A stretch of 64,000 bases of DNA from Bacteroidales bacterium (GCA_016285355.1 JAEEQP010000004.1:1-64000); one strand, 5' to 3'. Counted from the stretch's first letter, positions 44,118 through 53,383 are shown. The notes: generated from the sequence alone by a model not told the origin. Program-made: numbers and translations.

Positions 44118-44366
44118 ATGAGCAGAACAGTAACAGCATCATTGGGTCCTCATTATGAGGAATTTATTCAAAACAGCATTCTCTGTGGAAGATATAACAA
44201 TGCCAGTGAGGTAGTTCGGGCTGGGCTTCGTCTTTTGGAAGAAAGAGAAAAGAAAATTGAGTATTTGAGAGCGGCCATCCAAAAAGGTATTGATAGCGGC
44301 ATTTGCGAAAACTTTGATGCCGAGGAACACTTGAAGCAACTGAAAGCCGCATATCACAATGGCTAA
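44118..44366 (+). CDS. ParD-type antitoxin
   Basis: 82 residues. The N-terminal ribbon-helix-helix (TVTASLGPHYEEFIQNSILC, YNNASEVVRAGLRLLEERE) is characteristic of the ParD/CC2985 family; the NASEVVRAGLRLLE stretch is the second helix. The acidic C-terminus (ENFDAEEHLKQLKAAYHNG) should bind the toxin. The gene ends inside the toxin start (8-bp overlap). It likely represses its own promoter through the palindrome just upstream. The module sits between two copies of the ATPase 3' end, which suggests that it was inserted or that it replaced part of a second ATPase copy. Confidence 0.9.
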   Translation: MSRTVTASLGPHYEEFIQNSILCGRYNNASEVVRAGLRLLEEREKKIEYLRAAIQKGIDSGICENFDAEEHLKQLKAAYHNG

Positions 44367-44652
44367 ATTTCACTTGTCCAACGAAGCGGTAGAAGACCTA
44401 AATTCCATCTGGTTGTATACGCTTGAGACTTGGTCGGAGGACCAAGCCGACTTTTACTATCATGAGCTGTTAAAAGCCTGCCAAGACATTGCCCTTCACC
44501 CTACCTATTTGGACAAGGAATACAAAGAAATTATGCCAGGGCTGTACGGTCATCGCCTATACAAACACCTGATTTTCTACATTCTCGTAGAAGATTGTGT
44601 GGAAATCGTCCGAATCCTTCACGAACGGATGGATTTCGAGCGGCATTTGTAA
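44359..44652 (+). CDS. ParE/RelE family toxin
   Basis: 97 residues. FHLSNEAVEDLNSIWLYTLETWSEDQADFYY gives the first strand and two helices typical of ParE, and IMPGLYGHRLYKHLIFYILVE and VEIVRILHERMDFERHL give the C-terminal strands, with the R-I-L-H-E-R-M-D signature seen in many ParE toxins. ParE toxins usually poison DNA gyrase, though some members cut RNA. Translation is coupled to the antitoxin by the 8-bp overlap. The stop codon lies 11 bp before the repeated ATPase 3' end. The frame is intact. Confidence 0.9.
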   Translation: MAKFHLSNEAVEDLNSIWLYTLETWSEDQADFYYHELLKACQDIALHPTYLDKEYKEIMPGLYGHRLYKHLIFYILVEDCVEIVRILHERMDFERHL

Positions 44653-44663
44653 TTGTGTTCTAC

Positions 44664-44771
44664 AACTATCCGAAATATGTCATTTCGATGACACCGCTTG
44701 TCACCCGAAACGACGATAACGGCATTATTCATTTGCATTTGCGGAAATTTTTAATGGAAAGGTTGGAATAA
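44664..44771 (+). pseudogene. Detached 3' end of a DUF4143 ATPase gene (direct repeat copy B)
   Basis: In-frame codons encode YPKYVISMTPLVTRNDDNG, then IIHLHLRKFLMERLE and a stop, the same as the end of the intact ATPase except for the last few residues (G to R, K to E). There is no start codon or 5' part. It is either the original 3' end displaced by insertion of the toxin-antitoxin module, or what is left of a second, tandem ATPase gene. Confidence 0.85.
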
Positions 44772-44810
44772 ATGTGTTTCAAGACTCTATGCAATTTCAT
44801 GTTGCATTAA

Positions 44811-46388
44811 TCATTCCACAGTCTGGACAAGTCTGACAGACCTGCCTGTTCCCCTTGGTGATGTGGACGGCACAAAAGCTCCAAACACATACCAATCGAT
44901 AAAATATGCACAATCTTCATCAAAATAAGTTGCAGACCAATAATCGCAAATATAACCAGCATTATCAACCCAACCTTCTGAATAACTGATCCTTCCTGCC
45001 CCTGGTAAAAAGATTACTCCAGAAGGCTCCAGGATCTCATCCCAATCAGAAACTGAAATTGTATTGTCATTATTGTTTGTCCCAATACTATTGCAACCTG
45101 TCAGATAATAAGCAGAAGAATCCCAATCATCTGGTAATACAACAATCCCAAACACTCCATTCACCACTGCTCTTGCAAAACAAATTCCAGATTTAGTGCT
45201 TCGTGTGAAAAACACATAATTCCATTCATCAATGGTCATAGTTCTCCATCGGTTTTCTTGATTACCACCATTGCTAATGGCATTGTATCCCCAGTCGGCT
45301 TGTCCTGTTTGGTCATAAAGATTGGCATTCCATACACCATAAACATAATAGTCGCTATTGGTAGTACTCATACTCCAAGGTTGATAACAAACAGCCCCAT
45401 GAGCATAACCACTTGTTCCCCAAGCATACAAATCTATCCATCCATCATAATTCGGCGAAGCTTGAGTATTTCCGTCACCCACATAATCCCATTGATGCTC
45501 TGCAAACCGCCAAGTGTTTGTAGAAGCTTGATATTGCAAATTACCTCGCGAGAAATACACTTGGTCACCATTCTCATTTATAGTAAACAAACCGTTTATG
45601 GATCCCATGGGATGACTAATGGTCACATTAATGCCGTTTACCCCATAATCGTTCTCGGCAATGGCAGAAATAGAGTCGCAAGTACCCGTGTAAAGTCCAT
45701 CAGCTGAATGGGCTTCGGTTGGGCTCATCTCATCTTGGGGCAGAAGAATGACCCATTTTTCACTCTCTCCAGCTGAAAGTGTGATAATGCCATCGCCTTC
45801 TTGACTGTAATCAAACTCGTTAGTCTCAAAATCAACCGTTACCTTGTTTTTCATTCCTGTGATGCAGGTAGCATTCTCCGAAACCGTAGTCACATTAAAC
45901 TTCACCAAAGCGCACTTGTTCAACAATGTAGCGGTATAGTTTGTTGTACCCTCGCTATAGTTTACGGTGGATGGCGCATACGAAATCACAGGATGGCCTG
46001 TCGTTTGGTCGCTGATGACAACGGAACAAGTCGAGGTTTCTCCCACCACCAACGTTTCATTGGGAGTTACATTGCCAAGGAAATAGAAATGCAAAGGCTG
46101 GCCATCCGTCGGGTTGGTGATGTTGCCTGTGAAATCACTTCCGTTGTAAGTCAATGTTCCAATATATTTTCCATCGCTGACCACATGTATCATATCGCCT
46201 TCCGCATAATAGACAGGGGCGATATCATCATCGGGAATGACCTCCGCTCTGGTTCCGCCACCCACATTAAGCGTGATGAAAACAGATTCTCCACTGTTTT
46301 CAGGCTTGTTTGTTTCTTCGTTTTTCTTGCATTGTGCTGTTCCCATTATCAACGCACAAGCCATTAGGATAAAGCCAAGTTTCTTCAT
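44811..46388 (-). CDS. Lipoprotein with fimbrillin-like N-terminus and lectin-like C-terminal domain
   Basis: 525 residues with a lipoprotein signal (MKKLGFILMACALIMGTAQC, C20). Residues about 35-250 have the pattern of a fimbrillin (Mfa/FimA-like) domain: GGGTRAEVIPDDDIAPVYYAEGD, KCALVKFNVTTVSENATCI, ESEKWVILLPQDE. Residues about 265-525 repeat the C-terminal domain of the two lipoproteins at 33-37 kb (VYFSRGNLQYQASTNTWRFA, WIDLYAWGTSGYAHG, GRSVRLVQTVE). This shows a shared surface domain joined to different N-terminal parts. It is followed upstream (2 bp) by the 97-residue anchor-like gene, so the two are one transcript. An assembled fimbria-like or adhesive role is inferred. Confidence 0.75.
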   Translation of the reverse strand: MKKLGFILMACALIMGTAQCKKNEETNKPENSGESVFITLNVGGGTRAEVIPDDDIAPVYYAEGDMIHVVSDGKYIGTLTYNGSDFTGNITNPTDGQPLHFYFLGNVTPNETLVVGETSTCSVVISDQTTGHPVISYAPSTVNYSEGTTNYTATLLNKCALVKFNVTTVSENATCITGMKNKVTVDFETNEFDYSQEGDGIITLSAGESEKWVILLPQDEMSPTEAHSADGLYTGTCDSISAIAENDYGVNGINVTISHPMGSINGLFTINENGDQVYFSRGNLQYQASTNTWRFAEHQWDYVGDGNTQASPNYDGWIDLYAWGTSGYAHGAVCYQPWSMSTTNSDYYVYGVWNANLYDQTGQADWGYNAISNGGNQENRWRTMTIDEWNYVFFTRSTKSGICFARAVVNGVFGIVVLPDDWDSSAYYLTGCNSIGTNNNDNTISVSDWDEILEPSGVIFLPGAGRISYSEGWVDNAGYICDYWSATYFDEDCAYFIDWYVFGAFVPSTSPRGTGRSVRLVQTVE

Positions 46389-46390
46389 GA

Positions 46391-46684
46391 TTAGTCCTCC
46401 TTTTTCTTGATGATAGCATAACCTGCGGCTGCTCCAAACAAAATGAACAATCCGCTTCCTAAAGGCACATTCTGACCAAAAGCTTGATTGTTCAGTCCGC
46501 CAGAAACGGTGCTTCTGTTCATCAATCCTCTCTCGGTATTTTCAGAGGTGTTTTGTTGGCTGAATAATCCGCCTTGTCTGTTGTTTTGTTCTTGGGCGAA
46601 AAGGCTTGTGGATAGAAACAGCCCTACCGCCATCGCCAAAATCGGCATTTTGATTTTCAATCGGGATTTCCCAATAATGTTCAT
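46391..46684 (-). CDS. Small exported protein with PLGSG-helix-basic C-terminus
   Basis: 97 residues. A signal-like hydrophobic N-terminus (about 14-30, ending LFAQ) is followed by a Gln/Asn/Ser-rich central region (QEQNNRQGGLFSQQNTSENT) and a compact C-terminal tail: VPLGSGLFILFGAAAGYAI and then IKKKED. A short motif, a hydrophobic helix and a charged end is the layout of sorting signals such as PEP-CTERM or LPxTG, though the motif here (PLGSG) is different. Small proteins with a similar end occur next to fimbrillin-like lipoproteins in Bacteroidales in my experience, but I know of no established function. It lies 2 bp before the lipoprotein gene and behind a hairpin-rich leader. Confidence 0.6.
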   Translation of the reverse strand: MNIIGKSRLKIKMPILAMAVGLFLSTSLFAQEQNNRQGGLFSQQNTSENTERGLMNRSTVSGGLNNQAFGQNVPLGSGLFILFGAAAGYAIIKKKED

Positions 46685-46703
46685 AATTCAAACTCTGTTT
46701 TGT

Positions 46704-46953
46704 TTGCCCAACGGCTCAAATGGGCAACATTACAAAGGCATACAGAGCGGAGCCTCCCAAACTTATCCTTATTTCTGTCAGTTGGGTCTGGACTCCCATA
46801 AAAAGGAAAATAAGAATCAAGGAATTGCTCCGCTGATTATGTTGTGTTTGATTAGACGCAACATAACAGCGAAAGCAACCTCTTCTCTTAACCTCCTTTT
46901 TACGCGAATTGTCCAGATTCACTGACAAGGAACAAAGCGAAGAATGCGCTTTC
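46704..46953 (-). other. Hairpin-rich leader region upstream of the 97-residue gene
   Basis: The 378-bp divergent space 46685-47062 has no convincing gene but at least four inverted repeats: TTGCCCA/TGGGCAA (about 46704-46727); a nested rod with AGCGGAGC/GCTCCGCT (46746-46753 with 46827-46834) enclosing ATCCTTATTT/AAATAAGAAT (46765-46774 with 46808-46817); TTATGTTG/CAACATAA (46837-46844 with 46859-46866); and AAAGCG/CGCTTT (about 46935-46953). This is a candidate cis-regulatory RNA or small RNA. No clear -7 box was found on the minus strand. Confidence 0.4.
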
Positions 46954-47037
46954 TCTGGCCAAATCGATTTCTCCCGAATTGGCAAGGGCAAAAATAGGGA
47001 ATTTTCGGAATATGCAAGATGAATGTTGGAAAATTTC

Positions 47038-47046
47038 TAATTTTGC
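47038..47046 (+). promoter_or_regulatory. -7 box of the transglutaminase gene
   Basis: TAATTTTGC, 16 bp before the ATG at 47063. It excludes the longer frame from 46979. Confidence 0.55.
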
Positions 47047-47062
47047 CGAAAATAGTTTTGAT

Positions 47063-49621
47063 ATGAAAAACACCTTATTAATTATTCTTGCTTTCTCTGC
47101 CTTGTTCCTTTCATCCTGCGCGGGAGAGCCAAAACAAAAGCACTTCACCGAAAAAGAAGCACTGGAATTCCTCTACGCCTACATGCCCCTCGGCGACAGC
47201 GTGGACTATACCGAAGACTATTACCGCGAGTGCATCCATTATGCCTTCCGCGCCAAGGAAGAGCTACCTTGGGGTGCCAACATTCCCGAACGCGAATTCA
47301 AGCATTTTGTGGTGCCTGTGCGCGTCAATAACGAGAACCTCGATGCTTTCCGAAGCACCTATTACGAGGAACTGAAAGGCCGCGTGAAAGATTTGTCATT
47401 ATATGATGCCGTCCTCGAAGTGAACCACTGGTGCCATGAGCATGTGAACTACAAAGGCTCCGACAGCCGAACTTCTGCCCCGATGGCTACCATCAAGACC
47501 TCATGGGGACGCTGCGGCGAGGAATCGACGCTGTTAGTGACGGCCTTGCGCACCGTGGGCATCCCTGCACGACAGGTCTACACGCCCCGCTGGGCGCATT
47601 GCGACGACAATCACGCCTGGGTGGAGGCTTGGGCGGATGGCCAATGGCATTTCCTCGGTGCCTGCGAGCCTGAACCTGTACTGGATTTGGGTTGGTTCAA
47701 CGAGCCAGCCTCGCGCACCTTATTATTACATACCCGCGTCTTCGGCGATTACGACGGTCCCGAGGAGGTCATCAGCCGCAACCACAACTACACGGAAATC
47801 AACGTGGTGGACAACTACGGCAAGACCGCCAAGACTACCTTCACCGTCGTGGATGAGAACGGCCAGCCGCAAGCCAACCTGCCAGTGGAGTTCAAAATCT
47901 ACAACTATGCTGAGTTCTGCACCGTGGTGAAAAAGACCACCGACGAAAACGGCCAGACCTGGCTCACGGCGGGCATGGGCTGCATGATGGCCTACGCCGC
48001 CAAAGACGGCAAGTTCGGCTTCCAAGTCTTCAAGTCGGGCGAGCAAGAAAACGTCACCATCACCCTTGACCACGAGGAAGGCACGGAAGATGTCTTTGAG
48101 TTTGACATGGTTCCACCTCCGCCAACCAGTATTTTGCCTGAAGTCACACCTGAAATGCGAGCCGAAAATGACCGCAGTGGGGCTTACGAAGACTCTTTGC
48201 GCAATGCCTACATTAAGGCTTGTAAAGATGCACAGATGAGTATTATTGCCAACACAGGCAACAAAACCCTATGTCGCATTTCCGAAAAGACATGGGGCAA
48301 CTACCAAACCATTGCTGACTTCGTAAAATATGCCCAAAGCAAAAACCAGGAAATCAAAGCGGTGAACCTGTTGCAAAACATCTCCGACAAGGATTTACGC
48401 GACATCAGCCTTGAAGTGTTACAAGACCATCTTGACAATACGCCGGACCTTACTTCGTCCATCATCTCCATGCCACCAGAGTTGTACGACGAATATATTC
48501 TCAGCCCACGCGTGAGCAACGAAATGATTGTGCCTTGGCGCAAGACCCTTACGGAGTTCTTCCCAGAAGCAGAAAGACTACAATACCACGACAATCCTGA
48601 CCTTTTGGTCGATTGGGTGAAGCATAATATCTTCGTTGACGACGAGTTAGCGTTACAACGCATCCCTATTTCGCCGATTGGCGTTTTGAAAGCACGTAAG
48701 GCCGACCGCCATTCCCGCAATATTTTCTTTGTGGCTATAGCTCGCAGTTTGGGCATTGCCGCGCAAATCAACCCTGTGAACGGCAATGTGCAGTACTTCG
48801 GTAAGGACTGGACCAACGTGGACTTCGAAGCTGCTGAACCTGCAAGCACAGCCATCGGCTATTTGGACATCCATTATTACCCCACCGCTTCCGTCGCCGA
48901 CCCGAAATATTACACGCACTTTAGCATTAAGAAATTCGATGGCAACAGTTTCCGACTTTTGGCCTACGACGCCAAAGACCCCGGCATCGACGACGGCATG
49001 ATGCTTTCCACTTTCAACCATCCTACGCCTTTGGACGAAGGCTATTACATCCTTACGGCAGGCACTCGTCTGGACGATGGCACTGCCTTGACTCACAGCG
49101 AGTTCTTCACTATCAAAGCTGGTGAGACTACACAGGTCAACCTCGTGTTGCGCCAACCTGGCAATGAGATTCATGTCATCGGCAGTTTCTATGCTGACAG
49201 CAAATTCACTGACCCTGAGGCTGGCGAAATAAGTAACCCCAAGCAACTGATTAAAGACAACTATTTCATTCTCGGTTATTTAGACCAAGGTAGCGAGCCA
49301 ACCACCCATGCCATGCAGGACATCGCTGCCTTCCGCAAGGATTTTGAAGACAGCAACTTGCCCATAATCTTCATTTTCAGCGACAAAGAAAATTACGACA
49401 AGTTCAAGTTGAAGAATTTCAGCGAATTGCCAGAAGGCATTGTCTACGGCCTCGATGAAGGCAACATCCGCGATGAAATCGTCGATGGACTTCACCTTAA
49501 CACCGAAAGTCGTCCCATCTTCATCATTGCCAACGCCAACAGCGAGGTGGTATTTGTAAAACAGGGTTACACGATTGGCTTGGGTGAACAGTTGCTGAAA
49601 GTGATGGCCAAAATGAAATAA
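47063..49621 (+). CDS. Transglutaminase-like lipoprotein with degenerate second domain and thioredoxin-like tail
   Basis: 852 residues from the ATG at 47063. The lipobox is LFLSSC. A transglutaminase-like domain (about 95-225) has C151 in WGRCGEES and H184 in DNHAWVEAW, the catalytic Cys and His. An Ig-like domain follows (about 235-355, YTEINVVDNYGKTAKTTFTV). A second region (about 490-620) repeats the core pattern without Cys (SRNIFFVAIARSLGIAAQIN), so it should be inactive. The C-terminus (about 730-850) resembles a thioredoxin fold without CxxC (DNYFILGYLDQGSEPTTHAM, LPIIFIFSDKE). The family crosslinks or hydrolyses peptides; the role here is unknown. The protein should sit on the outer membrane. 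It is followed after 15 bp by the EEP gene. Confidence 0.8.
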   Translation: MKNTLLIILAFSALFLSSCAGEPKQKHFTEKEALEFLYAYMPLGDSVDYTEDYYRECIHYAFRAKEELPWGANIPEREFKHFVVPVRVNNENLDAFRSTYYEELKGRVKDLSLYDAVLEVNHWCHEHVNYKGSDSRTSAPMATIKTSWGRCGEESTLLVTALRTVGIPARQVYTPRWAHCDDNHAWVEAWADGQWHFLGACEPEPVLDLGWFNEPASRTLLLHTRVFGDYDGPEEVISRNHNYTEINVVDNYGKTAKTTFTVVDENGQPQANLPVEFKIYNYAEFCTVVKKTTDENGQTWLTAGMGCMMAYAAKDGKFGFQVFKSGEQENVTITLDHEEGTEDVFEFDMVPPPPTSILPEVTPEMRAENDRSGAYEDSLRNAYIKACKDAQMSIIANTGNKTLCRISEKTWGNYQTIADFVKYAQSKNQEIKAVNLLQNISDKDLRDISLEVLQDHLDNTPDLTSSIISMPPELYDEYILSPRVSNEMIVPWRKTLTEFFPEAERLQYHDNPDLLVDWVKHNIFVDDELALQRIPISPIGVLKARKADRHSRNIFFVAIARSLGIAAQINPVNGNVQYFGKDWTNVDFEAAEPASTAIGYLDIHYYPTASVADPKYYTHFSIKKFDGNSFRLLAYDAKDPGIDDGMMLSTFNHPTPLDEGYYILTAGTRLDDGTALTHSEFFTIKAGETTQVNLVLRQPGNEIHVIGSFYADSKFTDPEAGEISNPKQLIKDNYFILGYLDQGSEPTTHAMQDIAAFRKDFEDSNLPIIFIFSDKENYDKFKLKNFSELPEGIVYGLDEGNIRDEIVDGLHLNTESRPIFIIANANSEVVFVKQGYTIGLGEQLLKVMAKMK

Positions 49622-49636
49622 GTTACAAGTAATGGT

Positions 49637-50389
49637 ATGAGACAAAGAATCGTTTTGGTGTTCATGCTAATGGTCATAACTCTGGTGGCCATTGGGCAGA
49701 ACCAGTCCGAGAAACCATCACAGGTACAAGTAATGAGTTACAATGTGCGTCATTGTGCAGGCATGGATATGGTTTTGGATTATGACCGCACGGCAACCGT
49801 TATCTCTGAGCAGCAGCCTGATATGGTGGCCCTTCAGGAGTTGGACAGCATGACAGGCCGAAGCGGACATCACGATCAGTTGAGTGAGTTGGCTATCCGC
49901 ACAGGATATTATCCTATTTTTGGAAGTGCCATCGACTTTGACGGAGGTAAATATGGTGTGGGCATCCTCACTCGCGAACAACCTTTGAGCACGAAACGTA
50001 TTCCCCTGCCCGGCGAGGAACCGCGCGTATTGTTGGTGGTGGAGCTAAAAGACTTTGTGTTGGCCTGCACCCATTTGGACCTTGAAGAGGAGCAACGCTT
50101 GGCTTCCATCCCATTGATTGTGGAAGAAGCCCATCGCTGGCAGAAGCCGTTCATCCTTGCAGGCGACTGGAACGACGCTCCCGACTCACAGCTATTGCAA
50201 GAGCTGACAAAGTACTTTACCCTCAATTCAGGCAACCAAGCCACCTACCCTGCCGACGAGCCACAGGAGTGCATCGACTACGTTGCCTCGTTCAAAGTTC
50301 GGCCTGCTGTGACATTAGAATATAGTGTGATTGACGAGCCTGCGGCTTCCGACCATCGACCCATAATGGTCCGTATTCAGTTACCATAG
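49637..50389 (+). CDS. Exported endonuclease/exonuclease/phosphatase family protein
   Basis: 250 residues with a signal peptide (MRQRIVLVFMLMVITLVAIG). The EEP catalytic motifs are all present: SYNVRHC (Asn), ALQELDS (Glu), ACTHLDLE, AGDWNDAPD (Asp, Asn) and the final SDHRPIM (Asp, His). Members cleave phosphodiesters of DNA, RNA, phosphoinositides or sphingomyelin. An exported member in a gut-type bacterium may use nucleic acids or phospholipids, but substrate cannot be read. It is 15 bp downstream of the transglutaminase gene and ends before a bidirectional terminator. Confidence 0.9.
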   Translation: MRQRIVLVFMLMVITLVAIGQNQSEKPSQVQVMSYNVRHCAGMDMVLDYDRTATVISEQQPDMVALQELDSMTGRSGHHDQLSELAIRTGYYPIFGSAIDFDGGKYGVGILTREQPLSTKRIPLPGEEPRVLLVVELKDFVLACTHLDLEEEQRLASIPLIVEEAHRWQKPFILAGDWNDAPDSQLLQELTKYFTLNSGNQATYPADEPQECIDYVASFKVRPAVTLEYSVIDEPAASDHRPIMVRIQLP

Positions 50390-50411
50390 CAGCAATAGAT
50401 AAGAATGAGAC

Positions 50412-50449
50412 AAAAAATGGCGATTCGTGAAATACAAATCGCCATTTTT
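50412..50449. terminator. Bidirectional intrinsic terminator after the EEP gene and infB
   Basis: AAAAAATGGCGATT and AATCGCCATTTTT pair with an 11-nt loop; A-run and T-run on both sides. The genes converge here. Confidence 0.9.
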
Positions 50450-50467
50450 CAAACAAAGAAAACCGAC

Positions 50468-53383
50468 TTACAGCTTCCTTGCGACTTCCTTCTCAGTGTA
50501 GCCTTCGATGATGTCGCCGACCTTGATGTCGTTGAAGTTCTCGATGTTCAAGCCGCAGTCCATACCGGCACTGACTTCCTTGACATCGTCCTTGTAACGC
50601 TTCAAGGAGCCAAGCACACCCGTGTAAATCACGATGCCATCGCGGATGACACGAATCTTGGTGTTGCGGGTAATCTTGCCGTCCAAGACCATACAACCGG
50701 CGATGGTGCCGACCTTGCTGATCTTGAAGGTCTCGCGAATTTCGAGGTTGCAGGTGACCACCTCCTCGATTTCAGGAGCCAACATGCCTTCGATAGCGGC
50801 CTTGATTTCCTCGATGGCAGTGTAGATGATGGAATACAGGCGGATATCAATCTTCTCCTGCTCCGCCATTTTACGCGCCTGCGCGGTAGGACGCACGTTG
50901 AAGCCCACGATAACGGCATTGGAAGCCGAAGCTAACATGACATCCGACTCGCTGATGGCACCCACTGACTTGTGGATGACATTGACCTGCACCTCCTCGG
51001 TGGAGAGCTTCAACAAGCTGTCAGACAGAGCTTCGACAGAACCGTCCACGTCGGCCTTGACGATGATGTTCAACTCCTTAAAGTCACCGATGGCGATACG
51101 ACGACCAATTTCGTCCAAAGTGATGTGCGGGCTGGTGCGGCGTGTCTGCTCGCGCTGCAACTGCTCACGGCGGTTGGCGATGGCTTTCACCTCGCGCTCG
51201 TCTGTCATCACGTTGAAGGCATCGCCTGGCATGGGAGCACCGTTCAAGCCCAACAACAGCACCGGCGTGGAAGGACCAGCTTCCTTGACTGGACGGTTGT
51301 GGTCGTCGAACATGGCCTTCACCTTACCGTAGGTGGTGCCAGCTAACACCATGTCGCCGACCTTCAAGGTGCCATTCTGCACCAAGATTTTAGCCACATA
51401 GCCACGACCCTTGTCCAAAGCGGACTCGATAACCGAACCCTTCGCTAAACGGTTCGGGTTGGCCTTCAGGTCGAGGAATTCGGCCTCAAGCAACACCTTT
51501 TCCAACAAAGCATCGACATTCAAACCGATCTTAGCTGCGATTTCCTGATCTTGGTACTTACCGCCCCAACTCTCGACGAGGATGTTCATGTTAGCCAATT
51601 GCTCACGAATCTTGTCAGGATTGGCAGTAGGCTTATCAATCTTGTTCAATGCGAAGACGATAGGCACACCAGCAGCTTGAGCGTGGTTGATAGCTTCAAC
51701 GGTCTGTGGCATCACGCTGTCATCAGTAGCGATAACAATAATGGCGACGTCGGTAATCTTGGCACCACGAGCACGCATAGCCGTAAATGCTTCGTGACCA
51801 GGCGTATCCAAGAAGGTAATTTTCTTACCGCTTTCAGTGGTCACCTCGTAGGCACCGATGTGCTGGGTGATACCACCTGCCTCACCGGCCACCACGTTAG
51901 TGTTACGAATGTAGTCCAAAAGTTTAGTCTTACCGTGGTCGACGTGACCCATGACGGTGACGACAGGTGCACGAGGCACGAGGTCTTCCTCACGGTCAAC
52001 CTCTTCCGTCTCAGCGATGGCTTCCTGTACATCCGCACTGACAAAGTCGACTTGGAAACCAAATTCTTCGGCCACCACAGTCAAGGCTTCAGCATCGAGA
52101 CGCTGGTTGATGGAGACAGGCATACCGAGGCTCATGCAAGTGCCAATGACCTTCACCACAGGCACGTTCATCATGGTTGCCAACTCGTTGGCGGTGACGA
52201 ACTCAGTCACTTTCAGGACTTTCTTGTCCTCCTCTTGGCGCATCATTTCTTCCATCATGCTGCCCGCCACCTGCTGACGCTTTTCGCGGCGGTGCTTTGA
52301 GGTCTTCGACTTGCCCATAGGAGCGAGGCGTGCCAAAGTGTCCTTGATCTGCTTCGAGATTTCCTCTTCGCTCAGTTCGGGCTTCTCTTCGCGCTTGCCT
52401 TTCTTGTCCTTCTTGCTCAGTTTGGCGTTGTCCTTCTGATTTTTCTTGTTGGCATTGTCGCCACCTTGCTGTTTCTGACCTTTGCCTTGCTTGTTGCCGT
52501 CCTGTTTCTTGCCGCCAGCGTTCACATTCGGGCCTGTCGGGTTCTCCGACGAGCCTTCAGGCTTGCCGCCCAAGATACGTTTGCGTTTCTTTTTCTTCGA
52601 CTCACCAGGTTTGCCGCCTTTCTTTTCAACCGGCAATTCTATGGTACCCAAAACGGTAGGACCTGTCAGCTTTGGAGCTTCCAATTTGACGACTCTCGGC
52701 TCAAACGGCTTGTCTTCCTTTTTGGCCGGTTCAGCTTTCTTGGGCTGTTCCTGCTTCTTTTCCTGCTTGGGCTGCTGTTGCTGTTGTTGCTGTTGGGCAG
52801 GCTTCTTATCTTGCTGCTTCTCAGGCTTTTTATCAGATTTCTGCTTATCCTTTTTCTTTTCCTGACGAGGTTTCGGCTCAAGGTCAATCTTGCCGACAAT
52901 ATTGAGGGAAATGCCCGAAGTGTTTTCTTCCTTCTTTTCGGGTTCCACCTTTTCAGGTTCTGCCTTTGCGGGAGCTTCTTCCTGTTTTGGCGTTTCTTCC
53001 TTCACTTCGGCTTTTTCAGGCTCAGTGTCAGTCGCTGGCTTGGCCGTTTTCTTCACTGGCGATGATATCGTGTTCGTGCGGATAATCACTTCCTCATGGT
53101 CTTCCTCCTCGACGGGTTTCTGCGACCGCAATGCCGATTCAACGGAAACACTACCTCCTTTGTAAGAGAGGTTGCCCAATTTCATGGCCTCATTCTTCAC
53201 TTCCTTCTCGCCCTGATATTCCTTCACGAGCAGCGCGTACATGTCTGCCGTGAGCTTCGTGTTGGGAGAGGGATCCACCTGAAACCCTTTTTTGGTAAGG
53301 TATTCCACAATGGTGTCCTTTCCCACATTAAATTCTTTTGCCGCTTTCGACAATCGAATCGTGAAATTAGTTTCTTCGGACAT
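50468..53383 (-). CDS. infB: Translation initiation factor IF-2
   Basis: 971 residues. An N-terminal IF2_N module ([19 protein letters not shown]) is followed by a long charged low-complexity region rich in Lys, Glu, Gln and Pro (about 90-370, including a run of about nine consecutive Gln). The GTPase follows: [16 protein letters not shown] (G1), [13 protein letters not shown] (G2), [10 protein letters not shown] (G3), ALNKIDKP (G4). Domains II-IV reach the C-terminus ([17 protein letters not shown]). IF-2 places fMet-tRNA on the 30S subunit. Last gene of the rimP-nusA-infB operon. The linker is long, as is common in Bacteroidota. Confidence 0.98.
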   Translation of the reverse strand: MSEETNFTIRLSKAAKEFNVGKDTIVEYLTKKGFQVDPSPNTKLTADMYALLVKEYQGEKEVKNEAMKLGNLSYKGGSVSVESALRSQKPVEEEDHEEVIIRTNTISSPVKKTAKPATDTEPEKAEVKEETPKQEEAPAKAEPEKVEPEKKEENTSGISLNIVGKIDLEPKPRQEKKKDKQKSDKKPEKQQDKKPAQQQQQQQQPKQEKKQEQPKKAEPAKKEDKPFEPRVVKLEAPKLTGPTVLGTIELPVEKKGGKPGESKKKKRKRILGGKPEGSSENPTGPNVNAGGKKQDGNKQGKGQKQQGGDNANKKNQKDNAKLSKKDKKGKREEKPELSEEEISKQIKDTLARLAPMGKSKTSKHRREKRQQVAGSMMEEMMRQEEDKKVLKVTEFVTANELATMMNVPVVKVIGTCMSLGMPVSINQRLDAEALTVVAEEFGFQVDFVSADVQEAIAETEEVDREEDLVPRAPVVTVMGHVDHGKTKLLDYIRNTNVVAGEAGGITQHIGAYEVTTESGKKITFLDTPGHEAFTAMRARGAKITDVAIIVIATDDSVMPQTVEAINHAQAAGVPIVFALNKIDKPTANPDKIREQLANMNILVESWGGKYQDQEIAAKIGLNVDALLEKVLLEAEFLDLKANPNRLAKGSVIESALDKGRGYVAKILVQNGTLKVGDMVLAGTTYGKVKAMFDDHNRPVKEAGPSTPVLLLGLNGAPMPGDAFNVMTDEREVKAIANRREQLQREQTRRTSPHITLDEIGRRIAIGDFKELNIIVKADVDGSVEALSDSLLKLSTEEVQVNVIHKSVGAISESDVMLASASNAVIVGFNVRPTAQARKMAEQEKIDIRLYSIIYTAIEEIKAAIEGMLAPEIEEVVTCNLEIRETFKISKVGTIAGCMVLDGKITRNTKIRVIRDGIVIYTGVLGSLKRYKDDVKEVSAGMDCGLNIENFNDIKVGDIIEGYTEKEVARKL

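Noticed and set aside
46716..46991. A 91-codon minus-strand ORF in the hairpin-rich region
   Set aside because: It runs through several inverted repeats, shows no domain or membrane pattern of a real protein, and would overlap the leader of the 97-residue gene.
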